Positions 1-7,685 of a stretch of 12,030 nt of DNA are shown here, piece after piece (positions within the stretch are counted from its first letter, which is position 1; each line of letters opens with the position of its first letter). The stretch is from Pseudomonadota bacterium (GTDB lineage: Bacteria > Cyanobacteriota > Vampirovibrionia > LMEP-6097). Location of the stretch: contig RFQS01000039.1 of the NCBI GenBank assembly GCA_009924885.1, positions 1 to 12,030 on the forward strand. The letters are read 5' to 3'. A model generated the notes under the pieces. That model made no database searches, was not told where the DNA came from, and saw only the letters and a program-made list of their open reading frames with translations. The translations under genes were made by a program, and so were the position numbers.

Positions 1-215
1 AGCCCCTTCACATAATCCATGCAGTGCGGACGATTGGGATGACGCGCCACCTGAACTTTTTGCGCAGGGGTCAGGCGACCATAAATCTGCCGCAGCAGCC
101 TGTCTGTTTTTTGTTGAATGCGCGCCACCTCATCGGCCACGCGATCGCCGCTTTGGTGCTGCAGCTCGGCCAGCTTGGCTTCCATCTCGGCCACAGGTTT
201 TTCAAAATCAAGAAT
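1..215 (-). CDS. accA: Acetyl-CoA carboxylase carboxyltransferase subunit alpha, N-terminal fragment
   Basis: AccA is the alpha subunit of the carboxyltransferase that makes malonyl-CoA for fatty acid synthesis. Read on the minus strand from about 215 down to 1, the sequence gives the typical N-terminal region: LDFEKPVAEMEAKLAEL, then a coiled stretch, then RHPNRPHCMDYVKGL, where the family has RHPxRPxxLDY. The wording, especially LLRQIYGRLTP and HCMDYV, is closest to alphaproteobacterial AccA as I recall it. The 3' part runs off the window. There is no start codon: just upstream of ILDF, in frame, is a stop (TAA at 218-216), where a native gene would have a few residues including Met. The segment is ~57% GC by hand count, far above the rest of the window, so it looks foreign or mis-joined. 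The family call is firm. Its presence in this genome is doubtful. Confidence 0.8.
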   Translation of the reverse strand, partial: MLDFEKPVAEMEAKLAELQHQSGDRVADEVARIQQKTDRLLRQIYGRLTPAQKVQVARHPNRPHCMDYVKG

Positions 216-459
216 TTATTGGAGGCAAGCTTCTAATTTATCTTCGGGGGCGGCACAACCTCAATTTAATGGAAGTGCTTTAAGGGAAATTATTTTCTCC
301 TTCCCCAGCTCCCTAACAGAACAACACGACATAATCACAGAACTAGACTCAATCTCCACGGAAACTAAAAAACTAGAGAAAATCTACACGCAAAAACTCA
401 CCCACCTAGAAGAACTCAAAAAATCTATACTAAAACAAGCATTTGAGGGAAAATTATAA
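214..459 (+). pseudogene. hsdS: Type I restriction-modification specificity subunit, C-terminal remnant
   Basis: HsdS recognises the DNA target of a type I restriction-modification complex. Only the end of the second half is present. SSGAAQPQFNGSALREI is the conserved segment closing the second target-recognition domain. It is followed by a short LTEQHDII motif and the C-terminal helical spacer ending KKSILKQAFEGKL, all typical of the family. The HsdS-like reading begins at about 214, right at the junction with the accA fragment. The open frame continues upstream to an ATG at 118, but those ~32 residues are only the antisense of accA and are not HsdS. Roughly 80 residues of a usual ~400 remain. 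The stop is followed after one codon by hsdR in the same frame, the normal operon order. The hsdM gene expected upstream is not in the window. Confidence 0.72.
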
Positions 460-462
460 TCA

Positions 463-2796
463 GTGCGTAACGAAGCTGAAACGAGAGCCGAGCTTATAGA
501 CCCTCTTCTTCAAGAATGTGGATGGGGAGTAGTTCCAGGCTCTAAAATACTTAGAGAGTATAGAATCACAGAAGGCAGAATAGAAGTCACGGGTATTCGT
601 GCTAAAGCTGATATCGCTGATTATATTCTTGTTTATAAAAATAAAAAACTAGCAGTTATAGAAGCTAAAAAAGAAAGTTTATCTGAGTCCGAAGGTGTGC
701 ATCAGGCTAAGAATTATGCTCATAAATTACAGATTGAATATACTTATGCGACTAACGGCAGTGCAATTTATGAAATAGCTATGCTGACTGGAATTGAGCA
801 GTATATTGCTAAATATCCTAGTCCAGAAGAGCTCTGGAATAGAATTGATAAAAAAACTAATGACTGGCAAGAAAAGTTTCAAAATATTCCATTTGAAACG
901 GTAAATGGGAAAAAGGTTCGCTATTATCAAGAATTAGCAGTTAATAATACCCTTAATTCTATCGCGGAAAACAAAGAAAGAATTTTACTAACGCTTGCTA
1001 CTGGTGCAGGCAAGACTTTTATTGCATTTCAGATAGTTTGGAAATTATTTCATACTCGTTGGAACTTAAATCGTGACGGCAAGAGAAGACCTAGAGTACT
1101 TTTCCTAGCAGATAGAAATATTCTAGCTGACCAAGCCTTTAATGATTTCTCAGCATTTCCAGAAGATGCTTTAGTTCGGATTAATTCTAAAGAAATTAGC
1201 AAAAAAGGTAAAGTCCCGATGAACGGAAGTATCTTCTTTACTATATTTCAGACCTTTATGAGTGGAGATGGAAAAACTCCTTATTATGGAGATTACCCTA
1301 CTGATTTTTTTGATTTTATTATCATAGATGAATGTCATCGAGGCGGTGCTAATGATGAATCTAACTGGCGTGGCATTCTTGAGTACTTCTCTCCAGCAGT
1401 TCAGCTAGGTTTAACGGCTACTCCTAAGCGTAAGGATAATATTGATACTTATAAATATTTTGGTGAGCCAGTGTATATCTATTCACTCAAACAAGGTGTA
1501 AATGATGGTTTTCTAACTCCATTTAAAATTAAACGTATTAAGACTACACTCGATGACTATATTTACACGCCAGATGATGAAATTATAGATGGCGAAGTCG
1601 AAGATGGAAAAATCTACGAAGAGAAAGATTTTAATAGAATTATAGAAATTAAACAGAGAGAGGCTTTCAGGGTTAAGGTAGCTCTTGATAATCTTAATCA
1701 AAATGAAAAATCTCTAGTCTTCTGTGCGACCCAAGAACATGCAGCCGCTATTCGTGATTTAATTAACCAATATAAAACAAATACTAATCCCCTTTACTGT
1801 GTTCGAGTTACATCTAATGATGGTGCTCTTGGTAATCAGTATTTAAAAGATTTTCAAGATAATGAAAAAACTATTCCGACAATGCTTACCACTTCACAGA
1901 AACTCTCTACAGGCGTGGATGCACGAAATATACGCAATATTGTTCTTTTAAGACCTATTAAATCCATGATTGAATTTAAACAAATTATTGGGCGAGGAAC
2001 TAGGCTCTATGACGGTAAAAATTACTTTACTATTATTGATTTTGTTGATGCCTATAAACATTTCTCTGACCCAGAATGGGACGGTGAGCCGATAGATAAC
2101 ACTATTGAGGATGAGGGGGAATCTAATAAACCAATTCCCGAGCAGCCTACTGAAGAGCCAGATTTGGTCGATGAGGAAGAGGAAGAAAATACTAAAAAGA
2201 AAAAACTGAAAATTAAACTTAGAGACGGAAAAGAAAGAGAAATACAGCATATGGTATCTACCATGTTTTGGAGTGCTGATGGCAAGCCTATTTCAGCTGA
2301 ACAGTTTTTAGAGAATTTATTTGGAACTTTACCAGAATTATTTAAGAATGAAGATGAATTGCGTGAAATTTGGTCAAGTCCTTTGACTCGTAGTAAATTT
2401 TTGGAAAATCTGTCAGATATTGGCTATTCGAGAGATAAACTTGAAGCTTTACAGAAATTAGTTCAAGCAGAGGATTCTGATTTATTTGACGTACTTACCT
2501 ATGTAGCATTTGCAAGGCAGCTAATATCAAGAGAAGAAAGGGTGTCTAAAACTAAGCAGAGCATTACAAATAATTTGAATGATCAGCAGAAAGAATTTAT
2601 TGAATTTGTTTTAGAGCAGTATATAGAAAAAGGAGTGGATGAATTAAATGAAGAGAAGATTCCAGATCTTATCAAGCTAAAATATCATGCTGTAACCAAT
2701 GCTGAAGAAGCTTTGGGCAGTGTCTCTAAAATAAGAAATACTTTTTTTGAGTTTCAGAAAATACTTTATCATTACCATCAGCCTAAAGTTGCTTAA
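463..2796 (+). CDS. hsdR: Type I restriction enzyme, motor/nuclease subunit R
   Basis: HsdR translocates DNA using ATP and cuts it, acting with HsdM and HsdS. At 777 residues it is a compact HsdR. The N-terminal PD-(D/E)xK nuclease is visible as D50 in AKADIADYILVY and E67-A-K69 in AVIEAKKE. The helicase core follows: Walker A ATGAGKT (179-185), DECH (289-292), TAT (318-320) in LGLTATPKR, and motif VI QIIGRGTR (507-514). An acidic then lysine-rich linker (~545-590) precedes the C-terminal helical region that binds the methylase core. The start is GTG at 463, giving MRNEAETRAELIDPLL, the usual N-terminus for this group. The purine-rich GAGGGA at 445-450 is rather far for a ribosome site, so translation is probably coupled to hsdS. 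The catalytic motifs are intact, so hsdR may be functional even though hsdS is cut by the junction. Confidence 0.93.
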   Translation: MRNEAETRAELIDPLLQECGWGVVPGSKILREYRITEGRIEVTGIRAKADIADYILVYKNKKLAVIEAKKESLSESEGVHQAKNYAHKLQIEYTYATNGSAIYEIAMLTGIEQYIAKYPSPEELWNRIDKKTNDWQEKFQNIPFETVNGKKVRYYQELAVNNTLNSIAENKERILLTLATGAGKTFIAFQIVWKLFHTRWNLNRDGKRRPRVLFLADRNILADQAFNDFSAFPEDALVRINSKEISKKGKVPMNGSIFFTIFQTFMSGDGKTPYYGDYPTDFFDFIIIDECHRGGANDESNWRGILEYFSPAVQLGLTATPKRKDNIDTYKYFGEPVYIYSLKQGVNDGFLTPFKIKRIKTTLDDYIYTPDDEIIDGEVEDGKIYEEKDFNRIIEIKQREAFRVKVALDNLNQNEKSLVFCATQEHAAAIRDLINQYKTNTNPLYCVRVTSNDGALGNQYLKDFQDNEKTIPTMLTTSQKLSTGVDARNIRNIVLLRPIKSMIEFKQIIGRGTRLYDGKNYFTIIDFVDAYKHFSDPEWDGEPIDNTIEDEGESNKPIPEQPTEEPDLVDEEEEENTKKKKLKIKLRDGKEREIQHMVSTMFWSADGKPISAEQFLENLFGTLPELFKNEDELREIWSSPLTRSKFLENLSDIGYSRDKLEALQKLVQAEDSDLFDVLTYVAFARQLISREERVSKTKQSITNNLNDQQKEFIEFVLEQYIEKGVDELNEEKIPDLIKLKYHAVTNAEEALGSVSKIRNTFFEFQKILYHYHQPKVA

Positions 2797-2945
2797 TAAA
2801 ACCAAAAAGGACATTCACCTTTAATCAGAAGGACTTTTGGGAAAAAAGGTTTAATCTATATACGTTTCTAGCTGCTGGCTTTTTCTTAATATTGGGTGTA
2901 AAATGCATCTATAAAGGCTTAGATGTTCTGGAGCACTCTATCTAA
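2787..2945 (+). other. Open frame with membrane-helix character but no usable start
   Basis: Just after hsdR a frame stays open to TAA at 2943-2945. It reads ...FNLYTFLAAGFFLILGVKCIYKG..., a convincing single membrane helix followed by a short soluble tail LDVLEHSI. There is no ATG, GTG or TTG ahead of the helix in this frame, so it is either the remnant of a small membrane gene that lost its 5' end or chance. The end of this frame abuts the ribosome site of the 41-residue reading frame at 2957. Apart from these two short frames and one arm-like 10-mer at 3082-3091, I see nothing in the 2797-3122 gap: no convincing terminator or promoter. Confidence 0.25.
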
Positions 2946-2956
2946 AAGGAAATATT

Positions 2957-3082
2957 ATGCTAAACAGTGATATAGATGTTTTTTATGCAAGTTTTTTTCT
3001 AATTTCATCAATACTCGCAGCAGTATATTTTTTATATAAGAAGTTCTCATTAATTAACGAGGATGAAAACACGAACCCCTAG
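2957..3082 (+). CDS. Candidate 41-residue single-pass membrane protein
   Basis: This short frame begins ATG at 2957 with a good ribosome site, AAAAGGA (2944-2950), six bases upstream, and ends TAG at 3080-3082. The product starts MLNSDIDVF and has one hydrophobic helix at about residues 10-27 (ASFFLISSILAAVYFLY). It is followed by two lysines (positive-inside signal) and an acidic, polar tail ending NEDENTNP. The layout predicts N-out/C-in insertion in the inner membrane. I do not recognise a family. Support comes from the ribosome site, the well-formed helix with flanking charges, and its fit in the gap between hsdR and valS. The length is too short to rule out chance. Confidence 0.5.
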   Translation: MLNSDIDVFYASFFLISSILAAVYFLYKKFSLINEDENTNP

Positions 3083-3122
3083 GCGTGTAGCATTCATACT
3101 AATTTAGTACAATTAATAGCGA

Positions 3123-6083
3123 ATGAACACCACTCTCCCTTTTAAAGCCAGCTATGATTTCACTGAAACAGAAGAAAAATGGTTAGCCGTTTGGTTAGAT
3201 AAAAAAATCTTCCAAGTCAATAAAGACCTAAATAATGGTCGCAAAGTTTTTAGTATAGCCCTGCCACCACCTAATGTTACTGGGGAGCTGCATATGGGGC
3301 ATGCCTTGGGTGGAACTATACAGGATGTATTAATTCGCTATCATCGTATGCGTGGCTATGATGTTCACTGGCAGATAGGTTCAGATCATGCTGGTATCGG
3401 AACACAGTTGGTCGTAGAAAAAAAACTTAAGAGTGAAGAGAAGCTTAGAAAAGAAGATTTAGGTAGAGAAGCTTTTCTAGAGAGAATTCAAGCTTGGAAG
3501 GAACAGTCTGGTAATCAGATTCTTGAGCAGATGAAGAGGCTAGGTTTTAGTCCAGATTATGATCGCACTCGTTATACTATGGATGCTCAGTATCAGGAAG
3601 CGGTGCTGGCTGCTTTTAAAAAGTATCATGCAGAAGGCTATATATATAAAGGGAAACGCTTAACGAATTGGTGCCCTAAATGTTTAACTTCTCTTTCTGA
3701 CTTGGAGATAGAGGAGTCTGCTAAAACCAAAAAGCTCTATGAAATTAAATATAAATTAGAAAAGCCTTATGGTGAGCTTCAAGAGTTAATAGTCGCGACG
3801 ACTAGACCTGAAACTATGTTCGGCGATACAGCTGTAGCTATTAATCCAAATGACGAAAGATATTCAAGTCTAATTAATGAAATAAAATCTAAACCTAATT
3901 CTGTAAAGGTTTTAATACCATTTATTAATAAAGCTATCCCAGTTATATTAGATGAACAGGTTAAATTGGATTTCGGAACTGGAGCTTTGAAAGTCACTCC
4001 AGCTCATGATTTCAATGATAATCTTATAGGAAAAAGGCATGGACTTGCTGAGCTGAATATATTTAATGATAAAGCTGAGCTTTTAGATATTCCTGAAGTT
4101 CCTACTGAGTTTCAAGGGCTAGATAGATATAAGGCAAGAACTGCTGTAGAGGAGGCTTTAGCTTTAAACGAGGCTTTAGTGAAGATTACAGAATATACAG
4201 GGACTGAAAGTCTGCATGATAGATGTAATACTGAAATAGAGCCAGCTTTAAGTGATCAGTGGTATTTAAGTATGAAGCAGCTTGCTGAAATGGCTTTAAA
4301 TAGAGTTACTAAAGATCCAGATAAAAAATTACCTGATTCGAAGAGAACTGATTTTATTCCCGAGAGATACGAAGAGCCTTTTAAAGCGTGGCTTGAGAAC
4401 ATTCAGGATTGGTGTATTAGCCGTCAGATATGGTGGGGACATCAGATTCCTATCGAAGGCGAAACAGATGTATTAGATACTTGGTTCAGTAGTGCATTAT
4501 GGCCGTTTATTAGTATGGCTGATGATGAAGCTGTGCTGAAGAAGTACTACCCGACTACTGTTTTAGCTACTGCAAGAGAAATTATTAATCTCTGGGTAAC
4601 TAGAATGATATTCTCTAGTGAATTCTTTAGGCAGGAAAAGGCTTTTAGTAAAGTACTGATTCACCCAGTAGTACAGACACCAGATGGTAAAAGAATGAGT
4701 AAGTCTAAAGGTAATGCCATAGATCCATTGCTTTTAGTTAGAAATTATGGTGCTGATGCTTCAAGGATGTGGTACGCACAGGTCGGGGTTTTTTCTAGTC
4801 AGGATGTGCGTTTTCCGGGTAAGTCATTTCCAAGTAAAGAAGACCCTAAAGTGAAAGATTGGGAATGTGAGGTAATGGAGAAGTATAAACGCTTTGCTAA
4901 TAAGCTTTATAACTCTGCGAAATTTACTTGCATGAATTTAGTCGAAGATCCTAGTTATAAAAGTACTGGGAAATTTAAGGTTAAGCCTATCACTGAACTG
5001 AATTTTAATGAAATGACTTTCGCTGATAGATGGATACTCTATGAACTAGAACACGTTCTAAGCACTGTCTCTATTTATTTTACTAAATATGATATAGGTG
5101 CTGCTCAGGAGAAGATCTTTGAGTTTACTTGGACTCGTTTCTGTGACTGGTATATAGAGTTTTCTAAAATACAGGATAATTTAGAAACTAAAAATCAGAT
5201 CTTGTTTTATGTTTTAGCTTCTGCTGTTAGAGCTTTGCAGCCATTTATGCCATTCGTGACAGAGGAGATCTGGCAGAGCTTAATGCCGATCGTAGATTTT
5301 TCAGAAATAGAGGATGACTATTTCACTGAAGAGTATAAAGCCAAGCCTTATGTGGCTTTCGCTAAATTCCCAGAAGATCAAAAAGGACAAATAGCTTTTC
5401 TTAGAGCTGTACTCGCTCAAACAAATGGCATAGAAACTTGTCAGGAAAAAGCAAATGTCGTTTGGTCAATGAAATTAGCGACTGAAATCATCTCTAAAAT
5501 TAGAAATACTAGGCAGAGTTTAAATATCTCTTGGAGTGATGAAATTAAGCTATTTATATCTAATCTTAGTGAAGCAGATATTTCTACCTTAATCGAGATT
5601 AGTCCTTATATAAAAAGAATAGCTAAATGCTCAGATATATTTATGAAGGAGGCTGTTCCAGAAAAGCCTTTAAGTAGTTTTATTATTAAATCAGAAAGCG
5701 CAGAAATTGGAGATTGCGAGCAGCTTCAGGATGGGACTGCTCACAATCGTGCAAGTTCAAGGCTGAGGAGGACGAATGACCGCAGTGTACTACAGGTACA
5801 TGAGGATCATGAGGACAACGAAAACGCAGGAATTGGAGATTGCGAGCAGTCCCAAGAGATGTTTTTTCATATTCCATTACAAGGCTTAGTCGATATAGAT
5901 AAACTAAAAACCAATCTAGAAGATAAACTTAGTAAGTTAAATAAATCCAAGCAGCAATTAGAGACTCGTTTAGCTTCTATGTTAAATAAAGCTCCAGAGG
6001 AAAGGATTCAAGAAGCTAAAGGTGATTTGGAAAAGCTAAATTTAGAAGAGAGAATTTATTTAGAAGAATTAAATAGTCTTTAA
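3123..6083 (+). CDS. valS: Valine--tRNA ligase with an in-frame repeat insertion
   Basis: Cytosolic enzyme that charges tRNA-Val and edits mischarged threonine. Class I motifs are clear: PPPNVTGELHMGH (48-60, the HIGH box) and RMSKSKGN (524-531, the KMSKS loop). The CP1 editing domain shows TTRPETMFGDTA (226-237) and KVTPAHDFND. WCISRQIWWGHQIP (about 430-443) and DTWFSSALWPF (452-462) flank a segment that is unusually short. The anticodon-binding domain follows (FCDWYIEFSK, PFMPFVTEEIW), then the C-terminal coiled coil (about 915-986, starting GLVDIDKLKTNLEDKLSK). Residues ~858-911 are not ValRS. They are encoded by one full 121-bp palindromic element plus an extra right end, and fall between the anticodon domain and the coiled coil, a tolerant linker. 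Total length is 986, versus roughly 880-950 usually. No clear ribosome site precedes the ATG at 3123. Confidence 0.96.
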   Translation: MNTTLPFKASYDFTETEEKWLAVWLDKKIFQVNKDLNNGRKVFSIALPPPNVTGELHMGHALGGTIQDVLIRYHRMRGYDVHWQIGSDHAGIGTQLVVEKKLKSEEKLRKEDLGREAFLERIQAWKEQSGNQILEQMKRLGFSPDYDRTRYTMDAQYQEAVLAAFKKYHAEGYIYKGKRLTNWCPKCLTSLSDLEIEESAKTKKLYEIKYKLEKPYGELQELIVATTRPETMFGDTAVAINPNDERYSSLINEIKSKPNSVKVLIPFINKAIPVILDEQVKLDFGTGALKVTPAHDFNDNLIGKRHGLAELNIFNDKAELLDIPEVPTEFQGLDRYKARTAVEEALALNEALVKITEYTGTESLHDRCNTEIEPALSDQWYLSMKQLAEMALNRVTKDPDKKLPDSKRTDFIPERYEEPFKAWLENIQDWCISRQIWWGHQIPIEGETDVLDTWFSSALWPFISMADDEAVLKKYYPTTVLATAREIINLWVTRMIFSSEFFRQEKAFSKVLIHPVVQTPDGKRMSKSKGNAIDPLLLVRNYGADASRMWYAQVGVFSSQDVRFPGKSFPSKEDPKVKDWECEVMEKYKRFANKLYNSAKFTCMNLVEDPSYKSTGKFKVKPITELNFNEMTFADRWILYELEHVLSTVSIYFTKYDIGAAQEKIFEFTWTRFCDWYIEFSKIQDNLETKNQILFYVLASAVRALQPFMPFVTEEIWQSLMPIVDFSEIEDDYFTEEYKAKPYVAFAKFPEDQKGQIAFLRAVLAQTNGIETCQEKANVVWSMKLATEIISKIRNTRQSLNISWSDEIKLFISNLSEADISTLIEISPYIKRIAKCSDIFMKEAVPEKPLSSFIIKSESAEIGDCEQLQDGTAHNRASSRLRRTNDRSVLQVHEDHEDNENAGIGDCEQSQEMFFHIPLQGLVDIDKLKTNLEDKLSKLNKSKQQLETRLASMLNKAPEERIQEAKGDLEKLNLEERIYLEELNSL
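5694..5723 (+). repeat. Extra right end of the palindromic element, inside valS
   Basis: These 30 bases match the right end of the full element at 5820-5849 at 28 of 30 positions, exactly 126 bases upstream. They therefore form a direct repeat bracketing the full copy. The last 12 bases, GATTGCGAGCAG (5712-5723), are also complementary to the left arm CTGCTCACAATC (5737-5748) at 11 of 12 positions, allowing an alternative hairpin with a 13-base loop. It is read in frame by valS as roughly residues 858-867. Confidence 0.85.
5733..5853 (+). repeat. 121-bp palindromic element, copy 1 (inside valS)
   Basis: The left arm GGGACTGCTCACAATC (5733-5748) pairs with the right arm GATTGCGAGCAGTCCC (5838-5853) at 15 of 16 positions. 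Inside the arms lie CAAGTTC and GGAATTG, which pair partly, and a central hairpin TGTAC...GTACA (5787-5801). The core is nearly identical to those at 8288-8408 and 11231-11351. Only one forward frame is free of stops, and valS uses it. It encodes RASSRLRRTNDR followed by SVLQVHEDHEDNENAGIG, basic then acidic. Function and mobility mechanism are unknown. No transposase is encoded. Confidence 0.92.
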
Positions 6084-6156
6084 TCTTTATAAACTCGGCT
6101 GATTCTTAACCCCTACTTAACCTGCTCATTCAACAATACAATTAGTAATACTTTCT

Positions 6157-6174
6157 AGGAGTCTAAACTTTAGA
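6157..6174 (+). promoter_or_regulatory. Ribosome-site-like AGGAG and a small inverted repeat before the 378-aa gene
   Basis: AGGAG (6157-6161) is the only Shine-Dalgarno-like sequence before ATG 6177, but it lies 15 bases away, longer than usual. Between them is a perfect inverted repeat TCTAAA-C-TTTAGA (6162-6174). It could be an operator, or a small hairpin that shortens the spacing, or chance. The rest of the 6084-6176 gap after valS shows no clear promoter or terminator. Confidence 0.3.
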
Positions 6175-6176
6175 TT

Positions 6177-7313
6177 ATGGGTACAAACCCGCCAGCGCAA
6201 ATACTTGACGGTAGTGATCTGCCTAATTTGGAGTTTTTACCTAAGTATAAAGATGGTAAAGATACTACTCAGATTTCGCATCAGTATGACTATTGTGGGC
6301 GTAACAGTATACATGTTAAGAATCATTCTTTTCGCAAAGCAAATACTAGAACAGAAAGTGAAGAGATGGTTATTTACACTAAGCCAGGTAGGGCAAGACC
6401 TCTTGAGCTTGTTAGTGCCGCTAAAGATGATAGAGCTGGTAAGCTTCCGCAGCATAATACCCCAGGCTCATTTCATCCAGACTTAGAAATTAGGCCGACT
6501 AGGGATATTTTTATGATCAAGAAGAAGATTTATCATGTTGATAATTTGCCGAGCTTCGGTTATTCACCATATCCAGTGGTTATGACTCAAAAAAAATTAC
6601 ATGAAATATATGAGCAATTTGCTAATTTAAATTTTGTTGCATTCAAACATATGTTGGGTATTGATGTTGCTAAAGATAAGGATAGGCGAGATTTTACTGT
6701 TTGGGCTAGGAAGGAATCAGCATTAGAGCATAGTTATGTCTGTGTTGATAAGGATAATGGTTATGCGACGTTTATGCAGATAGTTAAAAAAGACCAAGCC
6801 GGAAAGGTCGTCAATGTAATTTACTCCCCATTCCACATGGGTGAAGCAATGGTAATGACAGAGTCCTATATAGATAGTAGCGGACGTTTGCGTAATATTG
6901 TTCATATCGGTGTGGCTGGTGCTGCTGCTGAAAATAGTACTGAAACAGATAGAAGAAGTGGAATTGAAAGATTTGATGATGGCACTATGATGTGGGTACT
7001 AAGTAGTTATAAAGGCAGTAAATGCACTACTGGTGCGGCAGCTCTGAGACCAGATGGCAGTATCGTTATTATGTCTAAAAGCCTTAATAAAAAATTGGCT
7101 CAAAATGCGGCTAGAAGCTTTGGGGGAGAGCAGATTTTACCATCTACACAGACTTGGACTGGTAGATTCTCGCTTGAAGCCTGCGTCCCAGTTTCTGAGG
7201 ATAAATTTGTTATTAGAACTGAATATAAAACCGCAGTTAGAAGACAAACTTCAGCCTTGGTTGATGGGTCTTGTATCCCTGGCTTAAGACCAATTTTTGA
7301 TGTTAAACTATAG
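6177..7313 (+). CDS. Hypothetical protein, 378 residues
   Basis: I do not recognise a family. The product begins MGTNPPAQILDGSDLPNLEF, has no signal peptide and no membrane helix, and looks soluble and cytoplasmic. The first ~110 residues are polar and proline-rich and may be partly disordered. From about residue 115 onward it is richer in alternating hydrophobic residues with many Gly and Ser turns, suggesting a mostly beta fold (for example NIVHIGVAGAAAENS, GTMMWVLSSYKGSKC, GSIVIMSKSLNKK). It heads a tight run: its stop is followed after a single codon by the lipoprotein gene and then plsY, so the three are probably co-transcribed. That pairing hints at an envelope-linked role but no function can be assigned. 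The start at 6177 is the first ATG after the AGGAG at 6157. Confidence 0.85.
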   Translation: MGTNPPAQILDGSDLPNLEFLPKYKDGKDTTQISHQYDYCGRNSIHVKNHSFRKANTRTESEEMVIYTKPGRARPLELVSAAKDDRAGKLPQHNTPGSFHPDLEIRPTRDIFMIKKKIYHVDNLPSFGYSPYPVVMTQKKLHEIYEQFANLNFVAFKHMLGIDVAKDKDRRDFTVWARKESALEHSYVCVDKDNGYATFMQIVKKDQAGKVVNVIYSPFHMGEAMVMTESYIDSSGRLRNIVHIGVAGAAAENSTETDRRSGIERFDDGTMMWVLSSYKGSKCTTGAAALRPDGSIVIMSKSLNKKLAQNAARSFGGEQILPSTQTWTGRFSLEACVPVSEDKFVIRTEYKTAVRRQTSALVDGSCIPGLRPIFDVKL

Positions 7314-7316
7314 TCT

Positions 7317-7682
7317 GTGACTATTCTAAAAAAAATCTTTTTCTTCACACTTATTATCTTTGGAAGCAGTTCCTGTTTTCAAGAATTTCAGGATTTAAGG
7401 CAAGGGGAAATTTATTTAAAAGAGGCTAAATATAAAGAGGCTATAAATCTTTTTGATAAGCATACGTCCAAAAAAAGTAAACAGCTAAATTCAACTGCTC
7501 ATAAAGATTATGCTGTTATTACTTTAACTAATTTAGAAATTGATAAGACTTTACGTTATAAAAATGCAAAGCTCCTATTGCGTGAGGCTTTAGATCTCGA
7601 TCCCACTAATCAATCTGCTAAGGCACTTTATAAAATGCTATCTAAAACCATGGAAACTGAGCTTGGGGAGCTTACAGAGTAA
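7317..7682 (+). CDS. Small TPR-like lipoprotein
   Basis: The 121-residue product starts KK-positive and hydrophobic (MTILKKIFFFTLIIFGSSSC). Cys20 follows GSSS, an acceptable though not ideal lipobox, so it is probably exported and lipid-anchored. The mature part looks like two TPR-type helix pairs: LRQGEIYLKEAKYKEAINLFDKH (about 28-50) and NAKLLLREALDLDPTNQSAKAL (about 83-104). The length suggests a scaffold or partner protein rather than an enzyme. The start is GTG at 7317, three bases after the stop of the upstream gene and in the same frame. No ribosome site is visible, which points to translational coupling. The stop is likewise followed by one codon and then plsY. Confidence 0.8.
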   Translation: MTILKKIFFFTLIIFGSSSCFQEFQDLRQGEIYLKEAKYKEAINLFDKHTSKKSKQLNSTAHKDYAVITLTNLEIDKTLRYKNAKLLLREALDLDPTNQSAKALYKMLSKTMETELGELTE

Positions 7683-7685
7683 TTT

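Noticed and set aside
118..213. N-terminal extension of the hsdS frame starting at ATG 118
   Set aside because: These residues are the antisense of a convincing accA segment and have no HsdS similarity. The true hsdS start is lost beyond the junction.
2806..2822. AAAGG...CCTTT hairpin after hsdR as a terminator
   Set aside because: The stem is only five bases, is AT-rich and has no following T-run.
5686..5877. Open frame on the minus strand across the valS repeat
   Set aside because: It simply reads the palindromic element backwards inside valS. The valS frame has full family support, so the antisense frame is not a gene.
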